This document shows positions 1-7,790 of a DNA stretch of 64,000 nt, one piece after another (position 1 is the first letter of the stretch; each line of letters opens with the position of its first letter). The notes beneath the pieces are model-generated. The model saw only the letters and a program-made list of their open reading frames with translations, was not told the DNA's origin and searched no databases. A program made the translations under genes and the position numbers. Source of the stretch: CAWBLP01 sp963789495 (lineage in GTDB: Bacteria > Pseudomonadota > Alphaproteobacteria > Acetobacterales > Acetobacteraceae). The stretch spans positions 124,001 through 188,000 of the forward strand of contig CAWBLP010000018.1 in NCBI GenBank assembly GCA_963789495.1, given 5' to 3'.

Positions 1-971
1 AGGCCGATCAGCGCCTCGGCCGCGCCGCTGGCGTGCAGCCGGTCCTGGTAGGCGGCGGCGAAGCCACGCAGCGGCGCGAAGAACTCCGGCACCAGCAACA
101 GCACGAACAACGCCATGGCCGGGCTGCCGAGTCGCCCGGCCAGCAGGGCCAGCCCGTAGCGGATGGCCAACACCACCAGTGCCAGGGCGGCGGCCAGATC
201 CAGCGCAGCGGAGGACAGGAACGCCACGCGCAGCACGCGCATGGTGCGGATCCGCAACTCATCCGCTGCCACCGCCAGGGCACGCGCCTCATCGTCGGCG
301 CGCCCGTGCATCACGATGGTGGCGATGCCGCGCACCCGGTCGAGGAAACGGGCCTGCAGGCGCGACAATGCCAGGAATTGGCTGCGCGAGGCCGCGGCCG
401 CGCCGATACCGGCTGCCGCCATCGCGATCGGCACCAGCAGGCCGCACAGGAACAGCACGAGGGCGGCCAGCGGGTCGGCCCAAAGCACTGCCAATGTCAC
501 CAGAGCGGGGCCGGCCACGGCCAGATTCGCAGCGGGCACCCAGCGCGAGAACAGTCCGTCCACTGCTTCCACCCGATCGACCACGATGGCGGCCAGGTCG
601 CCGGAATGCTGGGTTCGCAGCAAGGCGGGACCGGCATGCAGCAGGCGGGTCAGCGCGTCACTGCGCAGGCGACGGCGGCCGGCGGCGCCGGCGCTGAAGG
701 CGGCGCGTTCCGACAGATAACCCAGCAGGGCACGCAGCAGCGCGAACAAGACGAAGCCGGCGAGGGCCAAGCGGATGCCGGTGGCGGCGGTCCCCGTGAG
801 CTCGCTCGCCAGCACCAGCGCCACGCAGAATGCCTGCCCGATAGCCATTGCCGTACCCAGCAGCCCCAAGGCCAGCATGGGACGTGCGGCCTTCCCGCCG
901 GCCCGCTGCTCCTGACGCAGCCAGGCGCGCGCCGCTGCCTTGCCGTTATCGTTCGCCATATCGAGCGGCAT
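1..971 (-). CDS. cydD: CydD-type subunit of the cysteine/glutathione ABC exporter (partial, runs off the window)
   Basis: The reading frame is open from 971 to the window edge, so only about 323 N-terminal residues (the transmembrane half) are seen; the ATPase domain lies outside. The sequence shows several long hydrophobic segments and a loop typical of type I ABC exporters (RLRSDALTRLLHAGPALLRT, then SGDLAAIVVDRVEAVDGLFSRW), which matches the CydD family. CydDC exports cysteine and glutathione to the periplasm, where they support assembly of cytochrome bd and c-type cytochromes. The ATG at 971 overlaps the stop of the preceding small gene (TAATG), so I prefer it to the ATG four codons inside at 959. 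The gene is the third member of a tightly coupled operon with the flavoprotein gene. CydC would be expected next, off the window. Confidence is good for family, moderate for CydD rather than another CydDC-like half-transporter. Confidence 0.82.
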   Translation of the reverse strand, partial: MPLDMANDNGKAAARAWLRQEQRAGGKAARPMLALGLLGTAMAIGQAFCVALVLASELTGTAATGIRLALAGFVLFALLRALLGYLSERAAFSAGAAGRRRLRSDALTRLLHAGPALLRTQHSGDLAAIVVDRVEAVDGLFSRWVPAANLAVAGPALVTLAVLWADPLAALVLFLCGLLVPIAMAAAGIGAAAASRSQFLALSRLQARFLDRVRGIATIVMHGRADDEARALAVAADELRIRTMRVLRVAFLSSAALDLAAALALVVLAIRYGLALLAGRLGSPAMALFVLLLVPEFFAPLRGFAAAYQDRLHASGAAEALIG

Positions 972-1087
972 TAGCGCAGCGCGCCCGGATTGGACAGCAT
1001 GCGGCGCTTAAAGTTCGTCCACGCCGAGGCAAGAACGCCAAGGTGAGGCAGCGGCGCCACGGCCTGCTCATGCTCGCTCCACGCCAT
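971..1087 (-). CDS. 38-residue small protein, coupled between the flavoprotein gene and cydD
   Basis: A 39-codon frame (start MAWSEHEQ, end FKRRMLSNPGALR) fits exactly between two genes. Its ATG overlaps the flavoprotein stop (TGATG, base 1087 shared), and its TAA overlaps the cydD start (TAATG, base 971 shared). This double overlap is the main evidence that it is translated. It has no signal peptide or membrane segment; the C-terminal half is basic (K, R, R, R) with a Trp-Thr-Asn-Phe-Lys motif. I do not recognise the family; it does not resemble CydX or CydH. It could be a regulatory or assembly small protein, or a leader that couples cydD translation to the flavoprotein gene. Confidence 0.5.
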   Translation of the reverse strand: MAWSEHEQAVAPLPHLGVLASAWTNFKRRMLSNPGALR

Positions 1088-1629
1088 CAACCGCGGCCAT
1101 GCCGACGCACCGCATCGAACAGCTGGGCGGACGGCGCCAGGCGCGGCCCCTCGCCGGTATCGACCGGCGGCACGATCGTTACCCCCCAGCCGGCGAGTGC
1201 GGTCATCGAGGTCCGGGCGATCGGATGATCCAGCAGCGGCTGGTTCAGTGACGGCGCCACAATGACCGGCGTGCCCCGCCCGATCGCCTCGGCCGCCACC
1301 GACAGCGCGAGACTGTCAGCGATGCCATGGGCCAGCTTGTTGAGCGAGTTGAAACTGCAAGGTGCGAACAACACCACCCCGCGCGGCGGCCGCGGCCGAA
1401 TGGCCAGGTCGAAATAGGATTCGACCAGCTGGACGTCTGCCACATCGGCCAGGTCGCGCGGTGCGATCACCCGCGCAGCGTTGGGGGTAGGGATCACGAT
1501 GATGGTGGCGAAACCGCAGCCCGGCAGGCCGCGCGCCAGCTCCGGGCAGCGCGCCGCGGTGGTCGTACCGCTCAGGATCAGGTAGGCGATGTCGAATCGC
1601 TCGCCGCCGCCGGGGTCACCCGGGTCCAT
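1087..1629 (-). CDS. Flavoprotein of the UbiX/Dfp (phosphopantothenoylcysteine decarboxylase-like) fold
   Basis: The protein has 180 residues. After a short N-terminus it reads FDIAYLILSGTTTAARCPEL, the first strand and Ser/Thr-rich loop of the flavin-binding Rossmann-like fold. The middle segment RGVVLFAPCSFNSLNKLAHGIADSLA matches the family's flavin-binding signature (usually 'APxSxNTxAKxAxGIADNL'). The end (TPVIVAPSLNQPLLDHP) matches the conserved APAMN-like loop, here with Ser-Leu-Asn. Family members decarboxylate a cysteine-linked substrate or prenylate flavin; the substrate here cannot be read. The start at 1629 follows a GAGGAGAGAGG ribosome site. It heads the operon with the small protein and cydD; a link to thiol export is context only. 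Confidence 0.7.
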   Translation of the reverse strand: MDPGDPGGGERFDIAYLILSGTTTAARCPELARGLPGCGFATIIVIPTPNAARVIAPRDLADVADVQLVESYFDLAIRPRPPRGVVLFAPCSFNSLNKLAHGIADSLALSVAAEAIGRGTPVIVAPSLNQPLLDHPIARTSMTALAGWGVTIVPPVDTGEGPRLAPSAQLFDAVRRHGRG

Positions 1630-1668
1630 GCCTCTCTCCTCGCCGCCTCCTCGCTGCAAGCACGCCTG

Positions 1669-1752
1669 CTCCGACCAATTCCAGGACGGCCGATACCCGG
1701 CCCGCCACGCCTCGAGCCGCCAATGCTTGAGCCCCCAATCCTTGAGCCTATC
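1669..1752. repeat. Degenerate 15-bp tandem repeat in the divergent intergenic region
   Basis: The 322-bp gap between the flavoprotein gene (minus) and the HAD gene (plus) carries about six imperfect 15-bp units. On the minus strand they read like GGATTGGGGGCTCAA, GCATTGGCGGCTCGA, GTATCGGCCGTCCTG. No gene is seen here. The units could be regulator-binding iterons or decayed microsatellite; the match between units is only moderate. Confidence 0.35.
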
Positions 1753-1951
1753 GCGTCTCGTGTTTGACTTCCGATACGACCGCGCGCTCCATGATTGCCG
1801 GAAATGCGCGTCCACACCACAGATCGCCTGCGCTCGGCTGGCCGCGGACTGGAGCTTAAAGGCGCCCGGATCGGGGTTTGCGGCAAGCGAGCCGGTCTCG
1901 CAGGAGAAATCTTGTGCAGTGCAACATAATCCGGCATATGCTGCCCGCGCG

Positions 1952-2602
1952 ATGACAGGTTCAGCCCGCCCCGCCGTGTTGCTGTATGATTGGGACAACA
2001 CCCTGGTGGATGGGTGGGCCGGCATCACGGCCGCGCTGAACGCGACATTCAGCGAATTTTCGCTCCCCTTATGGTCTATCGAGGACACCAGGCAGCGCGT
2101 GCGCGTGTCTTTGCGCGACAGTTTTCCGCTCATGTTCGGCGACCAGTGGGAACGCGCCCGCGACGTCTTCTATAGCGCGCTCAGCGAACAGCACCTGCAG
2201 CACGTCAGCCCAATGCCCGGCGCCACCGAGGCGCTGGCGGCGGGCGCCCCCTGGCCTCAAGGCGTGGTATCCAACAAAGCTGGGCATTATCTGCGAGCGG
2301 AAGTGCGGCACCTCGGCTGGTCCGCGTATTTCGGTCCGGTGGTGGGTGCCGGCGATGCCACCGCCGACAAGCCGGATCCCGCGCCCATCCATCTCGCGCT
2401 TGCTCGCCTCGAGCGCGTGGCCGAGGCGGCGGTCTGGTACCTGGGCGACACCGCGCTCGATATGCAGGCGGCCCGGGCCGCCGGCGTCACCGCCGTACTT
2501 ATTGGTGACGCCGCGCATGATGGTGGCGTTGCGCATGCGGCACCGGATATCCATTTCCCTTCCGCGCACCACTTGGCAGCACGACTTCGTGAGCTTGTTT
2601 GA
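1952..2602 (+). CDS. HAD-superfamily phosphatase (phosphoglycolate phosphatase-like)
   Basis: The protein has 216 residues and all four HAD motifs. Motif I is YDWDNTLVD near residue 11 (nucleophile and acid/base aspartates), motif II is VVSNKAG, motif III is the lysine in DKPDP, and motif IV is YLGDTALDMQAA. The helical cap between motifs I and II is of the beta-phosphoglucomutase/phosphoglycolate-phosphatase type (HAD-IA). It is a small-molecule phosphatase whose substrate cannot be read from sequence. The ATG at 1952 is chosen because homology starts at once (MTGSARPAVLLYDWDN). The gene lies 96 bp upstream of hfq on the same strand and may be co-transcribed with it. Confidence 0.78.
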   Translation: MTGSARPAVLLYDWDNTLVDGWAGITAALNATFSEFSLPLWSIEDTRQRVRVSLRDSFPLMFGDQWERARDVFYSALSEQHLQHVSPMPGATEALAAGAPWPQGVVSNKAGHYLRAEVRHLGWSAYFGPVVGAGDATADKPDPAPIHLALARLERVAEAAVWYLGDTALDMQAARAAGVTAVLIGDAAHDGGVAHAAPDIHFPSAHHLAARLRELV

Positions 2603-2698
2603 CAGGGGTGCGCTGCTAGACTGCTTCACCCGCCGGCGGGCGTGCCACGACCCATCGGGACTACAAAATAACATTGAGCAAGAAGAAGGATAGTCGCC

Positions 2699-2986
2699 GT
2701 GGCCAACGAGAAGTCGCAGAACGTGCAGGACGTGTTCCTGAACCACGTGCGAAAGAACAAGACCCCGGTAACGGTGTTCCTTGTGAACGGTGTCAAGCTG
2801 CAGGGGATTATCACCTGGTTTGACAATTTTTCCGTTCTGCTGCGTCGCGACGGGCACACCCAGCTCGTCTACAAGCACGCTATCAGCACCGTCATGCCAG
2901 GCGCTCCGATCCAGCTGTTCGATGCCACCAAGGCCGAGACCTCGGCCCCGGCGCGAGAGCTGACCTCGGCGGCGACCAGCGCCTGA
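2699..2986 (+). CDS. hfq: RNA chaperone Hfq
   Basis: The 95-residue protein carries the full Hfq Sm fold: QNVQDVFLNHVRKNKTPVTV, then FLVNGVKLQGIITWFDNFSVLL (Sm1), and the diagnostic YKHAISTVMP (Sm2). Gln and Phe/Lys residues of the U-rich RNA-binding proximal face are present. Hfq hexamers pair small RNAs with mRNAs. The start is a GTG at 2699, eight bases after an AGAAGGA ribosome site; no ATG is available in frame ahead of the Sm fold. The C-terminal tail after residue 80 is short and Ala/Thr/Ser-rich. hflX follows after 37 bp, the classical hfq-hflX order. Confidence 0.97.
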   Translation: MANEKSQNVQDVFLNHVRKNKTPVTVFLVNGVKLQGIITWFDNFSVLLRRDGHTQLVYKHAISTVMPGAPIQLFDATKAETSAPARELTSAATSA

Positions 2987-3023
2987 CGGCCCGGATCACG
3001 CGCGCCACCACAGCGGGACCAGG

Positions 3024-4355
3024 ATGACCAACGGCCCGACACGGGCCGCCGTGATCTTGCCCTGGGCGCGAGCAAGCGGTTCGCGCGGGGAACGTGACGG
3101 CGGCAATGGCGATTCACGCATCACCCCGGCTGATGGCGTGCGCGTGGATTTGCGTGCGGCCGATGCGCGTCTGGCCGAGGCGGTCGGCCTGACCGCATCG
3201 ATCGGCCTGGTCGTCGTCCACACCGCCATCCTTCCGCTCCGCGTCCGCCGCCCCGCCACTCTGCTCGGCGAAGGCCAGGTCGCCCAACAAGGCCAGGAGC
3301 TTAGCCAGCAGGACGTGACGGTGGTGGTGGTGGATGCCGCGCTGTCACCGGTGCAGCAGCGCAACCTCGAACGCGCCTGGTCGTGCAAGGTGATCGATCG
3401 CACCGGTCTGATCCTGGACATCTTCGGCGAACGCGCCGCCACCCGCGAAGGCTCGCTGCAGGTGGAACTGGCCCATCTGGACTACCAGCGCTCCCGCCTG
3501 GTGCGGTCCTGGACCCATCTCGAACGCCAGCGCGGCGGCTTCGGCTTCCTGGGCGGCCCAGGCGAAACCCAGATCGAGGCCGACCGCCGGCTGATCGGCG
3601 ACCGCATCGTGCGCCTGAAGAAGGAGCTGGAACAGGTGCGCCGCACCCGCGGCCTGCATCGCTCCGCCAGGCGGCGGGTGCCGTTCCCGGTGGTGGCGCT
3701 GGTCGGCTACACCAACGCCGGCAAGTCGACCCTGTTCAACGCGCTGACCGGCGCCGAGGTGGTGGCGCGCGACCAGTTGTTCGCCACGCTCGACCCGACC
3801 ATGCGCGGGTTGCGCCTGCCGTCCGGCCGCCGCGTCATCCTGTCCGACACGGTGGGCTTCATCAGCGAACTGCCACATGAACTGGTGGAGGCGTTCCGCG
3901 CCACGCTGGAGGAGGTGGCGGAGGCTGACGTGATCCTGCATGTCCGCGACGCCGCCCACCCGGAGACGGCCGCGCAGAAGGCCGACGTGAATGCGGTGCT
4001 GGAGAGTATGGTCGCCGATGGCACGCTGGATCCGGCCTGGCCGTCACGCAGCATCGAGGTGCTGAACAAGGCCGATCTGCTGGGCGGCGTCGCCGAACTG
4101 GCGGCCCGTCCGGGCGTCGTGGCGGTGTCCGCCATCACCGGCGAAGGCCTGCCGGCGCTGGCGGCCGCCATCGACGCCCGTATTGCCGCCGGCATGGAGA
4201 CCGCGGACTACGCCATTGCGCCGCAGGATGGCGCGCGACTGGCCTGGCTGTACCAGCATGGTGAGGTGGTGGACCGGCAGGACAATGACGCCGGCACCCA
4301 GGTCACGGTCCGGCTGCTGCCGGCCGACCGCGCCCGGTTCGAGCACCAGGACTAA
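3024..4355 (+). CDS. hflX: Ribosome-associated GTPase HflX
   Basis: The 443-residue protein has an HflX N-terminal domain (glycine-rich segment GGFGFLGGPGETQIEADRR near residues 170-192), a coiled stretch, and a GTPase domain. The P-loop is GYTNAGKST, switch II is DTVGFISELPHEL, the base-specificity motif is NKAD, and G5 is SAITGEG. HflX splits stalled or stress-inactivated 70S ribosomes using GTP. It sits directly downstream of hfq on the same strand. The first 25 residues (ILPWARAS) look like the usual N-terminal strand, so the ATG at 3024 is plausible. The C-terminus is complete. Confidence 0.95.
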   Translation: MTNGPTRAAVILPWARASGSRGERDGGNGDSRITPADGVRVDLRAADARLAEAVGLTASIGLVVVHTAILPLRVRRPATLLGEGQVAQQGQELSQQDVTVVVVDAALSPVQQRNLERAWSCKVIDRTGLILDIFGERAATREGSLQVELAHLDYQRSRLVRSWTHLERQRGGFGFLGGPGETQIEADRRLIGDRIVRLKKELEQVRRTRGLHRSARRRVPFPVVALVGYTNAGKSTLFNALTGAEVVARDQLFATLDPTMRGLRLPSGRRVILSDTVGFISELPHELVEAFRATLEEVAEADVILHVRDAAHPETAAQKADVNAVLESMVADGTLDPAWPSRSIEVLNKADLLGGVAELAARPGVVAVSAITGEGLPALAAAIDARIAAGMETADYAIAPQDGARLAWLYQHGEVVDRQDNDAGTQVTVRLLPADRARFEHQD

Positions 4356-4652
4356 GTCGCGTTGGGCGCGCGGCGATCTACGCCGCCGGGCGTTTGCATG
4401 ACACGAAGCGACGGCCGCACCCCGGCAACAAGTCGTGGATGGTCGCCTTCGGGGGTATCCCAACCCCTGTCAGTCATGATCCGCCCTGACCCGACCGTCC
4501 GCCTGGGATGATCGGGCATCGAGGCCTCGTTGCCATCCGAACGGTCCCGCGTCGTGTCGGGTCAAGCCCAGCCACGACGACTTGGGAGGTTGGATACGAG
4601 GCCCGTTCGCCCGCTACGACGCGGCACGGTCGGTACCTGAGGTCGGACGCCT
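4356..4652. other. Intergenic, no gene seen
   Basis: This stretch separates convergent hflX and the small secreted-protein gene. Just after hflX there is a short GC hairpin (CGGCG-ATCTA-CGCCG, near 4371) without a T-tract. I see no convincing coding frame or RNA gene. Confidence 0.5.
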
Positions 4653-4976
4653 CTACCGTTGCGGGTAAACGTCGTTGCGATCCGCGCGATAGCCGTAATC
4701 GTCGGAACGGTGCCGATCGTGATCGCGATCACGCCACGCCTCGGCCCGACGATGCTCGTGGCGATCCTCGCGGTCGCGTTCGGCCTGGCGGCGTGCCTCA
4801 TCCCGCCGTCCGCGCTCATAGGCGTCCTGATCCGACTGGCCGTTCCCCTGGTTCAAAAAACGCTGCGCCTGACCCAGGAATCCGTTGTCGTTGGTATCCG
4901 CTCGCGCCGGGACGGCAAGTGTCGTCAGGGGCAAAGCCATCGCCAGCCCAAGAATTGCCGCAGTCAATGTCCGCAT
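4653..4976 (-). CDS. Small secreted, highly charged protein of unknown function
   Basis: The 107-residue product begins with a clear Sec signal peptide (MRTLTAAILGLAMALPLTTLA, likely cleaved after VPARA near residue 26). The mature part is short and extremely rich in Asp, Arg, Glu, His and Tyr (DREDRHEHRRAEAWRDRDHD). Such periplasmic D/R/H-rich small proteins are common in alphaproteobacteria and are usually annotated hypothetical; metal binding or nucleic-acid-like interactions are possible but unproven. Codon use matches its neighbours. It is transcribed toward hflX. The IS630 element lies about 180 bp upstream. Confidence 0.65.
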   Translation of the reverse strand: MRTLTAAILGLAMALPLTTLAVPARADTNDNGFLGQAQRFLNQGNGQSDQDAYERGRRDEARRQAERDREDRHEHRRAEAWRDRDHDRHRSDDYGYRADRNDVYPQR

Positions 4977-5153
4977 GACTCACGCCTTTACTGGTTGGTG
5001 CTGTCGGCCCCAACGCCGAAGCTGGCCATGCGTTCCGCGGGCGGGATTCGGCCTCGCAAATGTCAGGCAGGCATGACGATGCCGCATCGCTCGCGACGGT
5101 GTCAGTATGATTATGCTCGATGGGAGTATCGTGGCGGAGACGACGGCGCGCTA

Positions 5154-6367
5154 GTGTCCTGAACCATAAGACCACCGCATCATGTCGTTGAAGTGTTGTA
5201 GGTGCAAAATCGTTCTATGGCGTCGAGGATGTCGTCGGCGGATTTGACCCACCGGAATGGCTTTGGGTTGGCATTGTGGTGATCGAGAAAGGCGTTGATC
5301 GCAGCTTCCAGCTCATCGACGCTGCGATGCACGCCGCGCCTGATCTTCCGGTCGGTCAGCAGTGCGAAAAAGCGCTCGACCTGGTTCAGCCAGGAGCTGC
5401 TTGTCGGGGTCAGGTGGACATGCCAGCGCGGGCGCTTTGCCAGCCAGTCGCGGATCAGCGCGGTCTTGTGCGTCGCGTAGTTGTCCCAGACCAGATGCAC
5501 ATCCAGCCCGGTCGGTACCGCAGCCTCGATCTCGTCCAGGAATTGACGGAACTCGGTCGCGCGGTGGCGCGGATAGCATTTGCCGATGATTGCTCCGGTA
5601 GCGACGTCAAGTGCCGCGAACAGCGAGGTGCGTACCGTGCCGGACGTAATCGTGACTGCGCCGCTCAGGCTGACCAGGTCGCATCGGAAACACGGTCTGG
5701 CTGCGGTCCAGCGCCTGGATCTGCGACTTTTCGTCAACGCAGAGCACCACGGCATGCTCGGGAGGGGAAACATACAACCCCACCACATCGCGCACCTTGG
5801 CCACGAAGTCGGGATCAGTGGAGAGCTTGAATGTCTCCTGCCGATGCGGCTTCAGCCCGAAGGCGCGCCAAATCCGCTGCACCGTGCTGACCGACAAGCC
5901 GGTGTCTCGCGCCATGCCACGCGAACTCCAGTGGGTCGCCGCCTCGGGCTTACTCTCCAGCGTGCGGGTGATCACCGCTTCGATCCGTTTATCCTCGATC
6001 GTGCGCGGCGCTCCGGGCCGCGGCTCGTCGCGCAAACCCTCGACCCGCTGCGCCAGAAACCGGCGGCGCCATTTGCCGACGGTTTGTGGATGCGCCCCAA
6101 GCTGCTGACCAACCGCCTGGTTTTCCAGACCCTCGGCGCAGGCCAGAACGATGCGGGCACGAGCCGCAAGAGCCTGCGAGGTCTTGGGCCGGGCGGCCAG
6201 CGCCATCAGCTCAGATCTCTCCGCATCCGTTACATTCAGCGCTTCCAGCCTGCGTCCCGCCATGCCTGCTCTCCGTCTCCAAGACGACAGAGCCTCGCAA
6301 GTCACGCCGAATCGACCGCAGTGCAGTTTTCGAATCGCTGATGCGACGGATTTAGGACTCAGGACAC
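5154..6367 (-). mobile_element. IS630-family insertion sequence, 1214 bp
   Basis: The element starts and ends with matching terminal inverted repeats (GTGTCCTGA at 5154; reverse complement at the right end, 6359-6367). It is bounded by TA at 5152-5153 and 6368-6369, the TA duplication typical of IS630/Tc1-mariner elements. It encodes one transposase on the minus strand. The right end abuts the last codon of the dioxygenase gene: the insertion fell inside that gene's TAG stop codon. Confidence 0.9.
5180..6263 (-). pseudogene. IS630-family transposase, frameshifted
   Basis: The start at 6263 (MAGRRLEALNV) leads into two helix-turn-helix segments (NQAVGQQLGAHPQTVGKWRR and LSVSTVQRIWRAFGL) and the first catalytic motif LCVDEKSQIQAL. 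The remaining DDE motifs (VWDNYATHK and SSSWLNQVERFFA) are in the next frame. The break lies at about 5627-5634, within the conserved segment DYVRHGT-TSLFAALDV. One extra C in GGTACGCACCTCG accounts for it; removing it gives a 360-residue protein of normal family length. Some IS630 members use programmed frameshifting, but I see no slippery homopolymer here. Either the copy is dead or the base is a sequence error. Confidence 0.85.
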
Positions 6368-7362
6368 TAGCTGCGCACGGCATCCCACCACGGGCACGCC
6401 CCCGCCATGCGGTGATAATTGCCGTCGAGCACGTGCAGGGGTTCGCGCTGCCCGTCCGCGGCGGCTTTCAGGCGCATGGCGCGGGCCTGCGCCCGTTGCT
6501 CATCCGGCAGCCAGGCCCGGTCGTGTCCCCACAGGCTGGGACCGACGGTCACTTCCGACGCCTGCCAGGTGCCGGGCGTGACTTCCTTGCCGCCCCAGCC
6601 GTATTCCATCATGAATCCACCGGGTGATTTCAGATAGAACGATGTCACGGCATCGTTCGGATGCCGCCCCAATGTGGTGGCGATGCGGTCGGGTTCGCCC
6701 AGCGCGATGTCGTAACCCTGCCCGACGTCGTCCAGCGAGTACAGCTCGACCATCAGATGATGCAGATCCTGCTTGCCGGTTTCGATCAGCGCCAGGCTGT
6801 GATGGCGGGGATTGACGTGCATGAAGTAGGCACGGAACGGGGTCAGGATATAGTCGCTGATGCCGAAGCCGAGGAGATCTCGGTAGAAGCCAAGCAGGTC
6901 GTCGATGTTCTTGACGTGGAATACGGCGTGTCCCATGCCGAGCGGACCGGTGCGAAAGCCGGAAATTGTGCGACCTGGGCGGAAGGTTTCATCGGCAACC
7001 ATCGCGCCATGGAAAGCTTCCAGCCGGTTGCCAGCGGGGTCGGTAAAGCTGATCAGGCCGGTGACGCAGCGCGCATCGGCGAGCGCGACAGGTTCCTGCC
7101 GCACCGCGACGCCGGCGGCATCCAATCGCGTGGCCAGCGCATTCAGCGCCTCGGCATCCGCCACTTCCCAACCGAAATAGCGTTCCCCTGCCGGAAGCGT
7201 GCGATCCACAATCAGACGCTGCTTGCGGTCGTCCATGCGGAAGGCGCGCACGGCATTGCCGCGCTCTACCATTTGCATGCCGATCCAATTGGTGGCGAAG
7301 TCTGTCCAGTCGGTCAGGTCGGATGCACCGATCCCGACATAGCCGAGCGCCTGTACTTCCAT
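6367..7362 (-). CDS. Type I extradiol ring-cleavage dioxygenase, BphC-like (VOC superfamily)
   Basis: The 331-residue protein has two vicinal-oxygen-chelate modules. The C-terminal one carries the iron ligands in family positions: His145 (LGMGHAVFHV), His202 (DLHHLMVELYSL) and Glu253 (GGFMMEYGWG). His188 in NPRHHSLAL fits the acid-base histidine. The motif DPAGNRLEAFHG near residue 108 is typical of 2,3-dihydroxybiphenyl 1,2-dioxygenase relatives. These enzymes cleave catechol-like rings next to the diol; the real substrate is unknown. The ATG at 7362 follows a GAGGAGG site. The TAG stop (6369-6367) is formed by the TA of the IS630 target plus the terminal C of the element, so the protein is still full length. 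No other aromatic-degradation gene is nearby. Confidence 0.85.
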   Translation of the reverse strand: MEVQALGYVGIGASDLTDWTDFATNWIGMQMVERGNAVRAFRMDDRKQRLIVDRTLPAGERYFGWEVADAEALNALATRLDAAGVAVRQEPVALADARCVTGLISFTDPAGNRLEAFHGAMVADETFRPGRTISGFRTGPLGMGHAVFHVKNIDDLLGFYRDLLGFGISDYILTPFRAYFMHVNPRHHSLALIETGKQDLHHLMVELYSLDDVGQGYDIALGEPDRIATTLGRHPNDAVTSFYLKSPGGFMMEYGWGGKEVTPGTWQASEVTVGPSLWGHDRAWLPDEQRAQARAMRLKAAADGQREPLHVLDGNYHRMAGACPWWDAVRS

Positions 7363-7429
7363 GGCATCGCCTCCTCGCGTTGTCGTGGACGCGTCCGAAG
7401 TACCAGCTCCGAACGCGCCCTGATTGTGG

Positions 7430-7549
7430 TCAGCTCGTGTGGTCGGAGCCGCAGGCTGCGGCTGGTGTGGCGAAGACGCCGGCCGTAGCCAAAGCCGCGC
7501 CCGACAGTCCGGCAAACACGAAGATCGCGAGAACGATACGCCTGGCCAT
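7430..7549 (-). CDS. 39-residue secreted peptide, unknown function
   Basis: A short frame starts at an ATG (7549) preceded by a near-perfect ribosome site (CCCAGGAGGAGCAC). The sequence begins MARRIVLAIFVFAGLSGAALA, a basic n-region followed by a hydrophobic core, and ends with GVFATPAAACGSDHTS. It looks like a Sec signal peptide with a tiny mature tail, or a small membrane-anchored peptide. It lies 67 bp upstream of the dioxygenase gene on the same strand and could be its leader. The strong ribosome site is the main support; I do not recognise a family. Confidence 0.45.
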   Translation of the reverse strand: MARRIVLAIFVFAGLSGAALATAGVFATPAAACGSDHTS

Positions 7550-7790
7550 GTGCTCCTCCTGGGTTTGGAAGCGTCAGCAGCATAAGGCGGTTTGGCCGGC
7601 AGGACAAAAGGCAAACGCGACCAAGCTCGGCACGCCCGTTTGCACCGCTACAGCAGCTTCAGGCGATGCGGGACGGTAGGGTCGCGGAATGGCTGTTCGT
7701 GCGGGCTGGCAGGCATCCCGTTGATTGGCGAGTCCCGCAAGGTCGAGCCGCCAAGCGGTGTTGCGACGACGGTGCGTGACTGCCGCCGGG

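Noticed and set aside
33..974. Long plus-strand frame over the cydD region
   Set aside because: Its Gln/His/Arg-rich sequence has no family resemblance and is the antisense shadow of cydD, whose minus-strand frame shows membrane segments and CydD motifs.
5600..5640. Programmed frameshifting in the IS630 transposase
   Set aside because: Some IS630 members do this, but the break site lacks a slippery homopolymer and one surplus C explains it; many similar single-base gains occur in ordinary genes here.
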